Shown one piece after another: positions 45,538 to 53,451 of a stretch of 64,000 nucleotides of DNA; the first letter of the stretch is position 1, and each line of letters opens with the position of its first letter. The stretch is from Candidatus Thiodubiliella endoseptemdiera (GTDB taxonomy: Bacteria > Pseudomonadota > Gammaproteobacteria > PS1 > Pseudothioglobaceae), in assembly GCA_013416635.1 (NCBI GenBank), contig JACCHT010000002.1, positions 310,001-374,000 of the forward strand, read 5' to 3'. The notes under the pieces were generated by a model that made no database searches, had not been told where the DNA came from, and saw only the letters and a program-made list of their open reading frames with translations. The translations under genes and the position numbers were made by a program.

Positions 45538-46003
45538 TTTTGATGGTGTTTGTTACAAATTAAAGCATCTATTGATATTCTGCCTTGCCCATAAATCACA
45601 ATAACTAAGAGCATTATGCCCCAAAGTTTATGGTCATAATAGCCTCCTTCCCATAAAACAGGATACGATACGACGGCAATGATGTTAAACAAAAATAATG
45701 CCAATGCCGATAAACGCGTTGCCAGTCCAAGCACCAAAAGCACAGGCAAAACGAGTTCCGCTGCTGTGGCTAAATAGGCTGCTAATTCCCAAGGAATCAG
45801 GGGGACGCTGTATTCGCTTTTAAATAAATATCGCGCACCTGAGGATAAGAAAGGCATCTGCGAATCCCAACTGCCGAGTTTTGTTAGCCCTGCACGAAAA
45901 AACGCATCTGCGACATAAAGAGCAAAAAAAGTTTAAAAATATCGTCGGTGTATTTATGTAATACTTCAAATATTTGATTGTATAAATTGGTTAATTTTCT
46001 CAT
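45534..46003 (-). CDS. DoxX family membrane protein, frameshift near its N-terminus
   Basis: About 156 residues with four hydrophobic segments after correcting one base. The ATG at 46001-46003 (MRKLTNLYNQIFEVLHKYTD) follows a good AAGGAG site. The frame fails in a T7 run at about 45929, where one more T restores FFALYVADAFFRAGLTKLGSWDSQ and joins the open frame MPFLSSGARYLFKSEYSVPLIP to the stop at 45534. DoxX proteins accompany MNIO (DUF692) and DUF2063 proteins in bufferin-type metal-response operons, and a DUF692 remnant lies immediately upstream here. Function is otherwise unknown. Confidence 0.75.
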
Positions 46004-46470
46004 TTTTTCTCCTTGAGACCTTTGCATAAATAGGGATGATTAGCAAAATGACAGATTTTATTAAATTGGAAATTTTTTAAATCCACTCCTAGCAGGGATA
46101 AGGGTGTTTTTAAAAAGTTTGTAATTTGATGAAAGATGGCGTTTTGATGATTATTCATATTTATGCAAAGGTCTCCATTAATACTTGACCAACTCAGGTG
46201 TTCTGAGATTAAATCAGGTTTAAACCGTTCAATAGTCTCTTTTAGATGTTGTAAATGCTGCAGGTTCAATTTGTCACTTGATCCAAGCGAAAGCCCCACA
46301 CCATGTAAACTAATTGGATAATGCTCGGCTATTTGCTCCAGTTGATAGGTAGCCAGATTGTCATAAAAAAAGTTTTCACTGTGTATTTCAAACCAGTCAA
46401 TATTCGGGCGATCATCTAACACTTGTTGCAAGTGCGGATGACGAAGTCCAATGCCGACACCTTTAATCAT
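46000..46470 (-). pseudogene. Truncated MNIO (DUF692) family protein
   Basis: The first 98 residues (46470-46176) are clearly DUF692: GVGIGLRHPHLQQVL, WFEIHSENFF, LHGVGLSLGSSDKLN and ISEHLSW, which contain metal-ligand candidates of the multinuclear iron oxidase family. Family members are about 270-300 residues. Here the frame enters MITE copy 3 and adds 50 element-derived residues plus KEKK before a stop that overlaps the DoxX start. The iron-site residues of the C-terminal two thirds are missing, so the enzyme should be dead. Intact relatives modify cysteines of small bufferin/methanobactin-like peptides. Confidence 0.85.
46015..46175 (-). mobile_element. MITE copy 3, at the junction of the truncated DUF692 gene and DoxX
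   Basis: 161 bp with both 18-bp ends GAGACCTTTGCATAAATA intact. The flanks differ (TCCTT on the left, CATTA on the right), so this copy has no target duplication. That is expected if it is the product of recombination between two copies that deleted the DNA between them. The DUF692 reading frame runs into the element and ends at 46000. Confidence 0.93.
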
Positions 46471-46474
46471 TCAA

Positions 46475-46918
46475 CTACCAAAACTGATACCAAGGCTTGC
46501 CATTATTAATGGGTATTTTTGTAGTGGGCAGGCCTTTGTCAATCCAGCCATAGTTGATGCCGCCCTTTAGTTCAAAAATATTTTTATAGTCAGTTTTTGT
46601 ATTTAAAAATTTACCAATAGTTTTAGTGCGATTGGAATGCGCGCAAACTAAAATAAAAGGCGTGTCTTTAGTTTTTATAATACGAGATAAATCTTTAAGC
46701 CATTTCTGCACATTATAATTACCTCGATGATCAAAAAATGTGAGTTTATATGCCCCCTTAATAATGCCATATCGCTCGTATTCATCTTGTCGACGAACAT
46801 CAATAACTGCAACACCTTCAGCTATTTTTGCCTGCACTTGCTTAGTCGAGAGAGTTGTAAAATCTGCTATTACATTCAAAGAGAATAACAACAAGAACAT
46901 TGATATTAATTTTTTCAT
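46475..46918 (-). CDS. Exported rhodanese-domain protein
   Basis: 147 residues with an N-terminal signal peptide (MKKLISMFLLLFSLNVIA) and a rhodanese fold: AVIDVRRQDEYERYGIIKGAY, the active-site loop LVCAHSNRTKTIGKFL with the catalytic cysteine, and FELKGGINYGW. Periplasmic sulfurtransferases of this type may handle thiosulfate or persulfide sulfur; the substrate cannot be read from sequence. The start ATG (46916-46918) lies inside a solo MITE end, so the region just upstream of the gene is element-derived. It ends 4 bp before the DUF692 remnant. Confidence 0.85.
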   Translation of the reverse strand: MKKLISMFLLLFSLNVIADFTTLSTKQVQAKIAEGVAVIDVRRQDEYERYGIIKGAYKLTFFDHRGNYNVQKWLKDLSRIIKTKDTPFILVCAHSNRTKTIGKFLNTKTDYKNIFELKGGINYGWIDKGLPTTKIPINNGKPWYQFW

Positions 46919-46935
46919 ATTTATGCAAAGGTCTC
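46916..46935 (-). mobile_element. Solo MITE end overlapping the rhodanese start
   Basis: On the minus strand GAGACCTTTGCATAAATATG matches the first 20 bases of the element exactly; the rest of the element is absent. It is either a deletion relic or an end formed when the element was lost. The ATG that would begin the element's own reading frame is now the start of the rhodanese gene. Confidence 0.75.
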
Positions 46936-46994
46936 TAATAGTTAATAAAATTTGTTACCATTCAATCTACGCATACTATTGACCAATAGTTGCA

Positions 46995-47483
46995 CTAATT
47001 TAGCGTTTTAAATTTATTTTTACCCAGCCAAAACTGGTCGGCTTTCACAATAAATCCAGGAATGTCTTTTTCCCAACGGCGTTTTGTTTCTTTGCTGTAA
47101 TTAAGATAAAGTTTGTCATCAACAATCGCCCAAAGTGTTGGGTCGCCATACACGCCTTCACCATCAATCCCCATACGCCAAGCACAATGTCCGCCATATT
47201 GCGGTGCATACTTTTCTGGATGGGCTTTAAATAGGGCTAAATTGCCTGCATCTTTAAAATGCCATTGTTTATTTTTATATTCCAATGCAAAATCGGCACT
47301 GCCTTCAACGCTGGTATTTTGTGTGAAATAATTAACCGCATCATAACCTTCAATAGCGTATTCATTGCCCTCACTCCCTGCACCAAACCATGCTTTTTTG
47401 GTATAGACAAAATCCAAGGAAAGCACATGCAATGCAAAAGTACTTAGCCCTATTAATGCGATTATTTTTAGTATTTTATTCAT
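46995..47483 (-). CDS. YHS domain-containing exported protein
   Basis: 162 residues, with an N-terminal hydrophobic signal segment (MNKILKIIALIGLSTFALHVLS). The body reads AIEGYDAVNYFTQ, EYKNKQWHFKDAGNLALFKAHPEKYAPQYGGHCAWRM, the pattern of the YHS family (metal-binding-like domain of unknown exact role, often near copper or redox genes). It faces the same way as the rhodanese gene with a 77-bp gap that contains the solo MITE end. Confidence 0.85.
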   Translation of the reverse strand: MNKILKIIALIGLSTFALHVLSLDFVYTKKAWFGAGSEGNEYAIEGYDAVNYFTQNTSVEGSADFALEYKNKQWHFKDAGNLALFKAHPEKYAPQYGGHCAWRMGIDGEGVYGDPTLWAIVDDKLYLNYSKETKRRWEKDIPGFIVKADQFWLGKNKFKTLN

Positions 47484-47529
47484 ATTTTCCCCTTTTTAAT
47501 TTTGGCTATTTTAACAGTATTAATACCAT

Positions 47530-47690
47530 GAGACCTTTGCATAAATAGGGATGATTAGCAAAATGACAGATTTTATTAAATTGGAAATTTTTTAAATCCA
47601 CTCCTAGCAGGGCTAAGGGTGTTTTTAAAAAGTTTGTAATTTGATGAAAGATGGCGTTTTGATGATTATTCATATTTTGTCAAAGGTCTC
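47530..47690 (-). mobile_element. MITE copy 4
   Basis: 161 bp, inverted ends, flanked by a perfect 5-bp target duplication ACCAT (47525-47529 and 47691-47695). The right end carries one change (TATTTTGTCAAAGGTCTC instead of TATTTATGCAAAGGTCTC). It lies between the YHS gene and the 3' end of the VTT gene. Confidence 0.95.
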
Positions 47691-47779
47691 ACCATTTTAA
47701 AAAAAATAATGGGGCAAAAAAAATGCTGATAATTGTTTGTTTTAGCGTGCTTAAAAAATCATTACTTTTTAAAATGGTA

Positions 47780-48346
47780 TTAGTTAAGCACATAGCTTGT
47801 GGATTCAAAAATACCAGTGATAATTGAGATGTAGATAATTGAGGTGATTGAGGTGCCAGAAATAATACCAATGAGAATATTTTTAAGCTTAATGTCAATG
47901 ATTGAGAGAAAATAAACCAACACATTAATTGAGATACCAGGGATAAAACAGAGGGCAAAAATGATGGGGATTTCTGTGTTTTTAATTTTTTGTTCAAAAT
48001 CGAGTATTTTTTGTGGTACTTTAAAGTTTAATTTATGGGAAAAATTATAAATAATGAAGCAGTAGCTGATAATGGCGATTTGAATAGCGATGAACACTTG
48101 GAGGAAGGAAAAAATATAAATGCCTGCTAACAAAAATGCCGTTCCCGGTAACAAGGTCAAACCCCTGACAATCAAAATTAGAATATAAGCAATGTATGAA
48201 ACTAAAAAATATTGTGTGTTTAACAGTGTTTTTAGCATTTTGACATCAATCTCATAACCGCTAAAATAGAGATAAACTAGCCCCATAATATTAAGTGCAA
48301 TAAAGCCATAAAATAAATATTTTTTATTAATATTTTTCATTGTCAA
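47780..48346 (-). CDS. Membrane protein, VTT/DedA-like
   Basis: 188 residues with about five or six hydrophobic segments. The stretch IVRGLTLLPGTAFLLAGIYI resembles the R-x-x-PG-x-x-x-x-x-x-G core of the VTT (SNARE-associated/DedA) family, and FALCFIPGISINVLVYFLS resembles its second half. Such proteins are lipid scramblases or transport-related factors in bacteria. The start overlaps the end of the ATP-grasp gene (stop at 48327), so it is translated from the same message. The family call is moderate. Confidence 0.6.
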   Translation of the reverse strand: MTMKNINKKYLFYGFIALNIMGLVYLYFSGYEIDVKMLKTLLNTQYFLVSYIAYILILIVRGLTLLPGTAFLLAGIYIFSFLQVFIAIQIAIISYCFIIYNFSHKLNFKVPQKILDFEQKIKNTEIPIIFALCFIPGISINVLVYFLSIIDIKLKNILIGIISGTSITSIIYISIITGIFESTSYVLN

Positions 48347-49224
48347 GCACTTCTAATTGGTTTAATTGATGATAAAAATCGACTAAATCTTTGGGTTTTT
48401 CGCCATATCTAGGATTGTCGTGCATTTTTAAAAAAGGACGGGAATTGAGTTCTAGAAAAATGCACGCTTGCGCTTTAAAATCAACTTCAATGCCTTGTTT
48501 ACAAATGACATCAATGCCTAAAATATTGGCATCAAAAAAATGCAGTATTTTCTCTAAATCTTGTTGGTTGCTGTCCGTTAGTTTCTTTTATCAATCACTT
48601 CAACACTAGAACCTAATTTAAGTGAGATTTTATGGTGTAGATAAACTTTTTGGTTAGACTTAGGCACGGTGGAGAGGTGCATTTTTTGCTGTTTTAGATG
48701 CTTTTTAATGGCATTATTTTTAGGGATTGGACGGGTAATGGGGGCGAGTTGCTTTTGCTTTCTGAGTTGGTTTTCAATGTCAATTAAATGGTCGATTGTT
48801 TGCAATCCGTCGCCTATAACAAAGGGCGGGTAGCGTCGCAGGACTGACATAACACCGAATTTTGTCATTACCACACGGTAGTTTTTGCCTAGCAAATATT
48901 CTTCTATAATACTATTTGACCACCATTTTTTAACACCGATACTTGCTTTGGCTAATTGTGCTTTATTTTCAATGGGAAAATAGGCACCACGGGAAAACCC
49001 ACCTACATTGGGCTTAATAACTAAGGGAAAACCGTATTGTTGATAAAATTGAAATGCTGAATAGGGGTTAATGAAAGTTCTGCCTTTGGCGTAAGGGTAA
49101 TGCGTTTTCTGCAAATGCCAATCTGGCTTGTTTTTTCGAACGACAAGCACGACGCACTTCAAGCGAATTATAATCACTACAGCCTGATAAAAGAACGTGA
49201 TAAAAATTGATGCAATACTTTCAT
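48327..49224 (-). CDS. ATP-grasp ligase (cyanophycin-synthetase-like), with about three frameshifts
   Basis: About 299 codons from ATG 49224 (MKVLHQFLSRSF) to TAA 48327-48329. Joined frames give SGCSDYNSLEVRRACRSKKQ, then YAKGRTF and the main open part (49118-48590) with ATP-binding FPLVIKPNVGGFSRGA, EEYLLGKNYRVVM and VIGDGLQTIDHLIDIENQLR as in cyanophycin synthetase. The last part is ILGIDVICKQGIEVDF and LELNSRPFLKMHDNPRYGEK with the metal-binding E-x-N. Shifts lie near 49185, 49110 and 48590. The core residues are kept, so error or recent damage is possible. Such enzymes join a carboxylate to an amine through an acyl phosphate. The operon setting suggests an amino acid or sulfur amine as substrate. 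Confidence 0.7.
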
Positions 49225-49231
49225 TATTTCT

Positions 49232-49330
49232 TAACTTTGATTGATAATGTTTGATAATTTTCCTAGAAAAAACAAAGTGATTAAAGTGATTTTAGGGGTG
49301 GTAGCACTCACTTTAACTAAATGCTTCATA
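49232..49330 (-). CDS. Possible 32-residue peptide between the two ATP-grasp genes
   Basis: Reading ATATGA at 49326-49331, the stop of the upstream ATP-grasp gene overlaps an ATG that opens a frame of 32 codons (MKHLVKVSATTPKITLITLF then FLGKLSNIINQS), ending 7 bp before the next gene's ATG. The ATGA overlap is typical of translational coupling. The peptide has a short hydrophobic centre and no cysteine. It may be a real small gene, for instance a ligase substrate or leader, or simply spacer; no homologue is known to me. Confidence 0.3.
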
Positions 49331-50038
49331 TTGTCCTTAATAAATTTATATTTACTTTTTTGGAAACTCTATTATCTAACAAATGAATGGGAAATGGTGC
49401 GAATAAATTAACTTCAATAATATGGAAAATACCTGCAATAATGCTTCCTTAGAATCGCTCTAAGTCCCCACTCTGGCAATACGAAAAGGGGGTAATTCTT
49501 GTAAATAGGTTTGTAGAATATCCAATTCTTTATCACAAAAATCTGGGGTAATGTCTTGATACATTGTGTTCTTATTGTAAATGCTGTTACTGGATAACGC
49601 TCGCCTGAGTGGTTTAGTGATTGGGATATTGAGCGTGCTTAAACAGGCTTTATTATCTGAATCACGAATATAGAAAATTTCATATTCTTGTTTTTCATGT
49701 GCGGCATATTGCACAATATAAGGAATTTTTTCACTTTCTGGATTGAAATTTAAAAAATCTTGTTGATTGTCAATTTTGATAATGCCATTGGAATTTTGAC
49801 CCCATTCTGGTTTTAAAAAGACGGGAAACGCTTTTGGCAAGTTGTTTTTTAAGTTGTTTTTATCCAAATAATTTTGTTCAAGACGCCACTTTTTTGGAAT
49901 ACGGGCATCCATATCAATTTTAGAATAGAAACCCTTGTTCTTGTTATACCACTCGGCATTAATCTGAAAATAATACCAAGGAGGAATGCCCAAGCGAATC
50001 GACCAAAAAATATAATAAAAAATCAATCTAAATGTCAA
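49326..50038 (-). CDS. ATP-grasp domain protein with damaged 3' end
   Basis: About 237 codons. The open part (50038-49460, 192 residues) begins with a short hydrophobic stretch (LIFYYIFWSIRLGIPPWYYF) and carries FPVFLKPEWGQNSNGI (ATP-binding lysine and glycine loop), YIVQYAAHEKQEYEIFYIRD and the LSTLNIP strand. After RVGT the frame is lost; the shifted frame continues to FHIIEVNLFAPFPIHLLDN with the expected E-x-N metal site and ends at 49326. A TAA also interrupts that frame near 49450, so at least two lesions are needed. Its ATG overlaps the cysteine dioxygenase stop by 11 bp. Function: amide-bond ligase, substrate unknown; possibly a partner or paralogue of the next ATP-grasp. Confidence 0.65.
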
Positions 50039-50516
50039 AAATTTCTCCTTTCATTGGATTGTCTGAATAATAATGTAGGCTGATGCTTTTTTGCGTTGCA
50101 CTAATTTGATGAATATAATTATCCATTTTTCCTTTTATACCTTTGTTGTAACGAAACTCTCTATTATTAATTTCCCTAAATTTAAGTTCGGTTAATGCAT
50201 CTTTGTCAAAACTTTTACAACTCAAAGAGCCTTCAAGTATATAAATAAAAGACTGCTCGGGGTGCCCATGAATGCGCGTTATTGCACCTTTATCCCAACA
50301 CAACAAACCCAGCCAACAATCCTTATTATCACGGATAATATTTCTGGTGTAATTACCCTTGTCAAAATATAAGTTTTTAGACTCTATTTCTTGTGCCAAG
50401 ACTTTGATTTGTTCAACCGCCAAACCATGCTGTTCATTGGCCAGTAATTCACATAAGACTTTGAAATCAAACTCAGTGGTATGTCTGTAATCGTAATTTT
50501 TAATTTCTTTAAACAT
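50028..50516 (-). CDS. cdo: Cysteine dioxygenase family protein
   Basis: 162-residue cupin that should oxidise cysteine to cysteine sulfinic acid with Fe(II) and O2. Motif 1 reads WDKGAITRIHGHPEQSFIYI, with two iron histidines. Motif 2 reads DNYIHQISATQKSISLHYYS, with the third iron histidine. The Ser-x-His-x-Tyr triad that activates the substrate is present as SLHYY. YTRNIIRD upstream corresponds to the family's substrate-binding arginine segment. Bacterial members lack the Cys-Tyr crosslink cysteine, and Gly occupies that place here (LEGSL). Its start overlaps the decarboxylase stop by 8 bp and its end overlaps the ATP-grasp start, so these genes are translationally coupled. Confidence 0.88.
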   Translation of the reverse strand: MFKEIKNYDYRHTTEFDFKVLCELLANEQHGLAVEQIKVLAQEIESKNLYFDKGNYTRNIIRDNKDCWLGLLCWDKGAITRIHGHPEQSFIYILEGSLSCKSFDKDALTELKFREINNREFRYNKGIKGKMDNYIHQISATQKSISLHYYSDNPMKGEIFDI

Positions 50517-51891
50517 TGTATTTTATTGACTTTCCTGTTTCAATAATGCGATTGAATAATTCAACTAATGTCGCTTGATTGATATTAACATTACTGATTA
50601 ACAGTCGAAATACCAATTTTTCTTCTATATAGGCACAAGCGAGTAAAGCCTGCTGCTCTTGTAACAATCTATTGCGTAAATTTTGATTAAAAGTATTGGC
50701 GTCTTTTGCTTTAAAGCGAAAACACACATTAAACGAACTGCGTTTAACCACCATTTCTAATTCATTACTGGTATTGATAAAATCCTCGGCAAATTTTGAC
50801 AACTGGTAATAATTTTCAACCCTGTCCGCAAAACCTTGTTTGCCATAAAATTTCCAATCTAAAAACCACTTTAAACTGTCCACACGACGACCGCATTGTA
50901 GAGAATTAACACCCAAATCAACTTTATTATCTCGAAAAATATAGCTATTATCGCCATCTGCACAAGTGCAGGATAATAAATTCTGATGGTTCAATAATAA
51001 AAAATTACACATTAAATTACTGCCCAGCATTTTATGAAAATCCATTGTAAAAGAATCTAATTGTTCAATACCCTTTAAAAATTTAGCTTTTAAAATTGAA
51101 CTCATTACCGCTGCTCCGCCCCAAGCACCATCACCATGTAACCAAAAATGGTGTTTGTCTCTTAACTTAGTTAAGTGTTTAATATCATCATAAGCACCAC
51201 GCACCGTTGCCCCTAAAGTGGCACAAACAAAAAAGGCGGTGCCGCCCTTTTTTTGGACGGCTCGAATGGCATCATCCAGTGCGGAAATATCCATTCCCCC
51301 CTTGTCCGTTGTCTGAATTTTAATCAAATGTTGCGTGCCGATACCCAAAATATTGGCCGCTTTATCCAATGAATAATGTGCATCGCAACTCACAAAAGCA
51401 AACAAAGGTTTCTGATTGAACAGCCCTTGTTGTTTGGTGTTTTTTGCCACTTGATTGCGTGCCACCATCATTGCAATCATATTGGCATTGCTGGAACCCG
51501 TTGTCATCTGCCCTTCGCCCTGTTTAAAGCCGACACAATCAAGCATTTGCTCAAGCATATAAGCCTCCATCAAAGTGGCAACGGGTGCAGATTCAAAGGT
51601 GCAGGCAGAAGTGTTGCTCAGGGCAGTCACAATCTCGCCCACTATGGAAGGAGGATTGGCACCCGACCACATACGATTGGCAAAATTAGGGTGGCTGGTG
51701 TCAGGAGAATATTCTAAATATTGTGCTACCCAAGTGAACAATTGCTGCCAATCTTGCACACCTGATTGGTTTAAATCAAGTTGCTTGCTTAACGCCTCAA
51801 TTGACTGATAATTAACCAAAGAGTTACTAGACTTCAGTTTTGTTTGTTGTCGGGTTTGTGCTATTTTTTTAAGCAGATCACTTTCTTGCAT
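50509..51891 (-). CDS. Group II PLP decarboxylase, glutamate / cysteine-sulfinate decarboxylase type
   Basis: 460 residues. Conserved blocks are HPNFANRMWSGANPPSIVGE, ACTFESAPVATLMEAYMLEQM, GQMTTGSSNANMIAMMVARN, AHYSLDKAANILGIG, GATVRGAYDDI, WLHGDGAWGGAAVMS (the Asp and Ala that hold PLP) and SFTMDFHKMLGSNLMCNFLL with the Schiff-base lysine. SLQCGRRVDSLKWFLDW is the signature of the animal GAD/CSAD branch. With cysteine dioxygenase directly downstream and overlapping, the natural substrate is probably cysteine sulfinate, giving hypotaurine. Glutamate or aspartate cannot be excluded from sequence. It begins 12 bp after the DoxX-like gene. Confidence 0.85.
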   Translation of the reverse strand: MQESDLLKKIAQTRQQTKLKSSNSLVNYQSIEALSKQLDLNQSGVQDWQQLFTWVAQYLEYSPDTSHPNFANRMWSGANPPSIVGEIVTALSNTSACTFESAPVATLMEAYMLEQMLDCVGFKQGEGQMTTGSSNANMIAMMVARNQVAKNTKQQGLFNQKPLFAFVSCDAHYSLDKAANILGIGTQHLIKIQTTDKGGMDISALDDAIRAVQKKGGTAFFVCATLGATVRGAYDDIKHLTKLRDKHHFWLHGDGAWGGAAVMSSILKAKFLKGIEQLDSFTMDFHKMLGSNLMCNFLLLNHQNLLSCTCADGDNSYIFRDNKVDLGVNSLQCGRRVDSLKWFLDWKFYGKQGFADRVENYYQLSKFAEDFINTSNELEMVVKRSSFNVCFRFKAKDANTFNQNLRNRLLQEQQALLACAYIEEKLVFRLLISNVNINQATLVELFNRIIETGKSIKYNV

Positions 51892-51902
51892 AGTGCCGCT
51901 AT

Positions 51903-52364
51903 TTATGCTTTTTTATTTAACCAAACCAATACTAGACCTAATAACAAAATAGACAAGGCGGCATTGGCTAAACCAGCATCAGTTTGTATTTGTCCATCTT
52001 CACTCCATTTGACTACCCATCCTAAGGGGGTGAATAAATGGAAAAAGACAGCACCTGCCATTACCGATGATGCCATTAAACCGCCAATACAGTGTAATTT
52101 TTCTCTTTTTTGCCGCCATATGATAGGCGACAATAAAACCAAAGCGGTCAATAACTCAAAACCACCAACGATATAAGCACCATATTGAACAAACAACCCG
52201 CCAATTGTTTCACCTAAAAAGCCACTCATCCATGCACCCAAAGTGGTGAAAATATGCAAAGGCTCTGCTGCCCCACTGAATTTATATGGCAATGAACTTA
52301 GGAAAATATACGCCGCCCATAAGGCAATCAACCAACTCACACTAACTTTAACAATATTATTCAT
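51903..52364 (-). CDS. DoxX-like four-helix membrane protein
   Basis: 153 residues, four hydrophobic helices (about residues 8-26, 58-78, 90-110 and 130-148). IFLSSLPYKFSGAAEPLHIF and YIVGGFELLTALVLL are typical of DoxX-like proteins. It is separated from the decarboxylase by only 12 bp and preceded by an AAGGAG site, so it belongs to the same operon. Its role there is unknown. Confidence 0.7.
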   Translation of the reverse strand: MNNIVKVSVSWLIALWAAYIFLSSLPYKFSGAAEPLHIFTTLGAWMSGFLGETIGGLFVQYGAYIVGGFELLTALVLLSPIIWRQKREKLHCIGGLMASSVMAGAVFFHLFTPLGWVVKWSEDGQIQTDAGLANAALSILLLGLVLVWLNKKA

Positions 52365-52389
52365 TTTTACTCCTTATTTTAATTATGCC

Positions 52390-53451
52390 TTATAGGCGAT
52401 TTAATACTTTACCAGAATTGAGAGCTTCTCTGGCCATTTGTGCCGCCTCTTCAAGAGATTTTACCTGCTTAGTGTGCCATAAAACCAAACTGGCTGACAA
52501 AACCAAACCATCATAAAATAAACCTTTCTCTCCTGAAAGTGCTGCTTTCCCGAGTGAAACGGTATATTCAGCCAATGCCTCAATGTCATTTTCAACCGTT
52601 AATCCTTCGGGGAAAGCAATTGCACGGACATCTTGCTCAATACCGAGTGATTTAGGTTCAATATCCACACGATTTTTTTCCTCAACACCTTGATACGATA
52701 CCATTAGACCTTTTTGACGCAAAGATGGAATTACCCCCCCTTCAACGCCACGCACCAACAATGCCGTATCCATACCCGATGCGTTAACCAAATGTGCATA
52801 AATTGGCGGATACGGTTTATGCACATAGCCCAAAATTGCGTGTGTGGTTTTGCCTCTCAACGGAGCAATTAATGTTTCTACGGTATTAATCACGGTGCGT
52901 TTAATAATGCGATCACGCAATGACACCAAATCGTGTAACCCACTGCAATAACTGGCTTGGTCAATATAACTCCAGCCAATTGCATCGTTTTCTAATCGTG
53001 CTTTCGCCTCTGCGGTTGAGTGATCAACGCTTAACCCTAGCGCTTGATTGATATGGCGATGTGTCAATCCAAATTTTGGTGAAACGCTGTCCAATCCGTG
53101 AATGACCGTCGGCAAACCGAGTTCTGCCAAAACAGGGGGCAGGAACGATGACACGGGAATTGAGCGATTATAACCACTGTATGGGTCACCCAAATCTACC
53201 AAGTTTTCAACTGCCACCGCTTGCTTGTCGCTCTCTAACAGAATAGCAGCTAAAATACCTTCATTTTCGTCCATACTCTCGCGTTTCATTCGCAAAGCAA
53301 TTAAGAAAATTGCCGATTGCACATCATCAATCTCGCCACGCAAAATAGCTTGCATACCATCTCTAGCTTCTTCAAAAGCGATATCCTTACTTAGATCTGG
53401 ACCTGTGGCAATGCGTTGAATAATGGATTTTAATAATGCTTGTGAATTCAT
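52390..53451 (-). CDS. Anthranilate phosphoribosyltransferase-like protein (TrpD2/YbiB family)
   Basis: 353 residues. It has the small helical N-domain with AFEEARDGMQAILRGEIDDVQSAIFLIALRMK and the nucleoside phosphorylase-like alpha/beta body of the TrpD family (VIHGLDSVSPKFGLTHRHIN, TLIAPLRGKTTHAILGYVHKPYPPIYA, ALLVRGVEGGVIPSLRQKG). The phosphate loop GTGGD of true TrpD is replaced by GDPYSGYNRS, so it is not the tryptophan enzyme. Family members of this type have been described as nucleic-acid binding; the role is unclear. The start overlaps the Rieske stop by 4 bp (ATGA), so the two are co-translated. Confidence 0.75.
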   Translation of the reverse strand: MNSQALLKSIIQRIATGPDLSKDIAFEEARDGMQAILRGEIDDVQSAIFLIALRMKRESMDENEGILAAILLESDKQAVAVENLVDLGDPYSGYNRSIPVSSFLPPVLAELGLPTVIHGLDSVSPKFGLTHRHINQALGLSVDHSTAEAKARLENDAIGWSYIDQASYCSGLHDLVSLRDRIIKRTVINTVETLIAPLRGKTTHAILGYVHKPYPPIYAHLVNASGMDTALLVRGVEGGVIPSLRQKGLMVSYQGVEEKNRVDIEPKSLGIEQDVRAIAFPEGLTVENDIEALAEYTVSLGKAALSGEKGLFYDGLVLSASLVLWHTKQVKSLEEAAQMAREALNSGKVLNRL

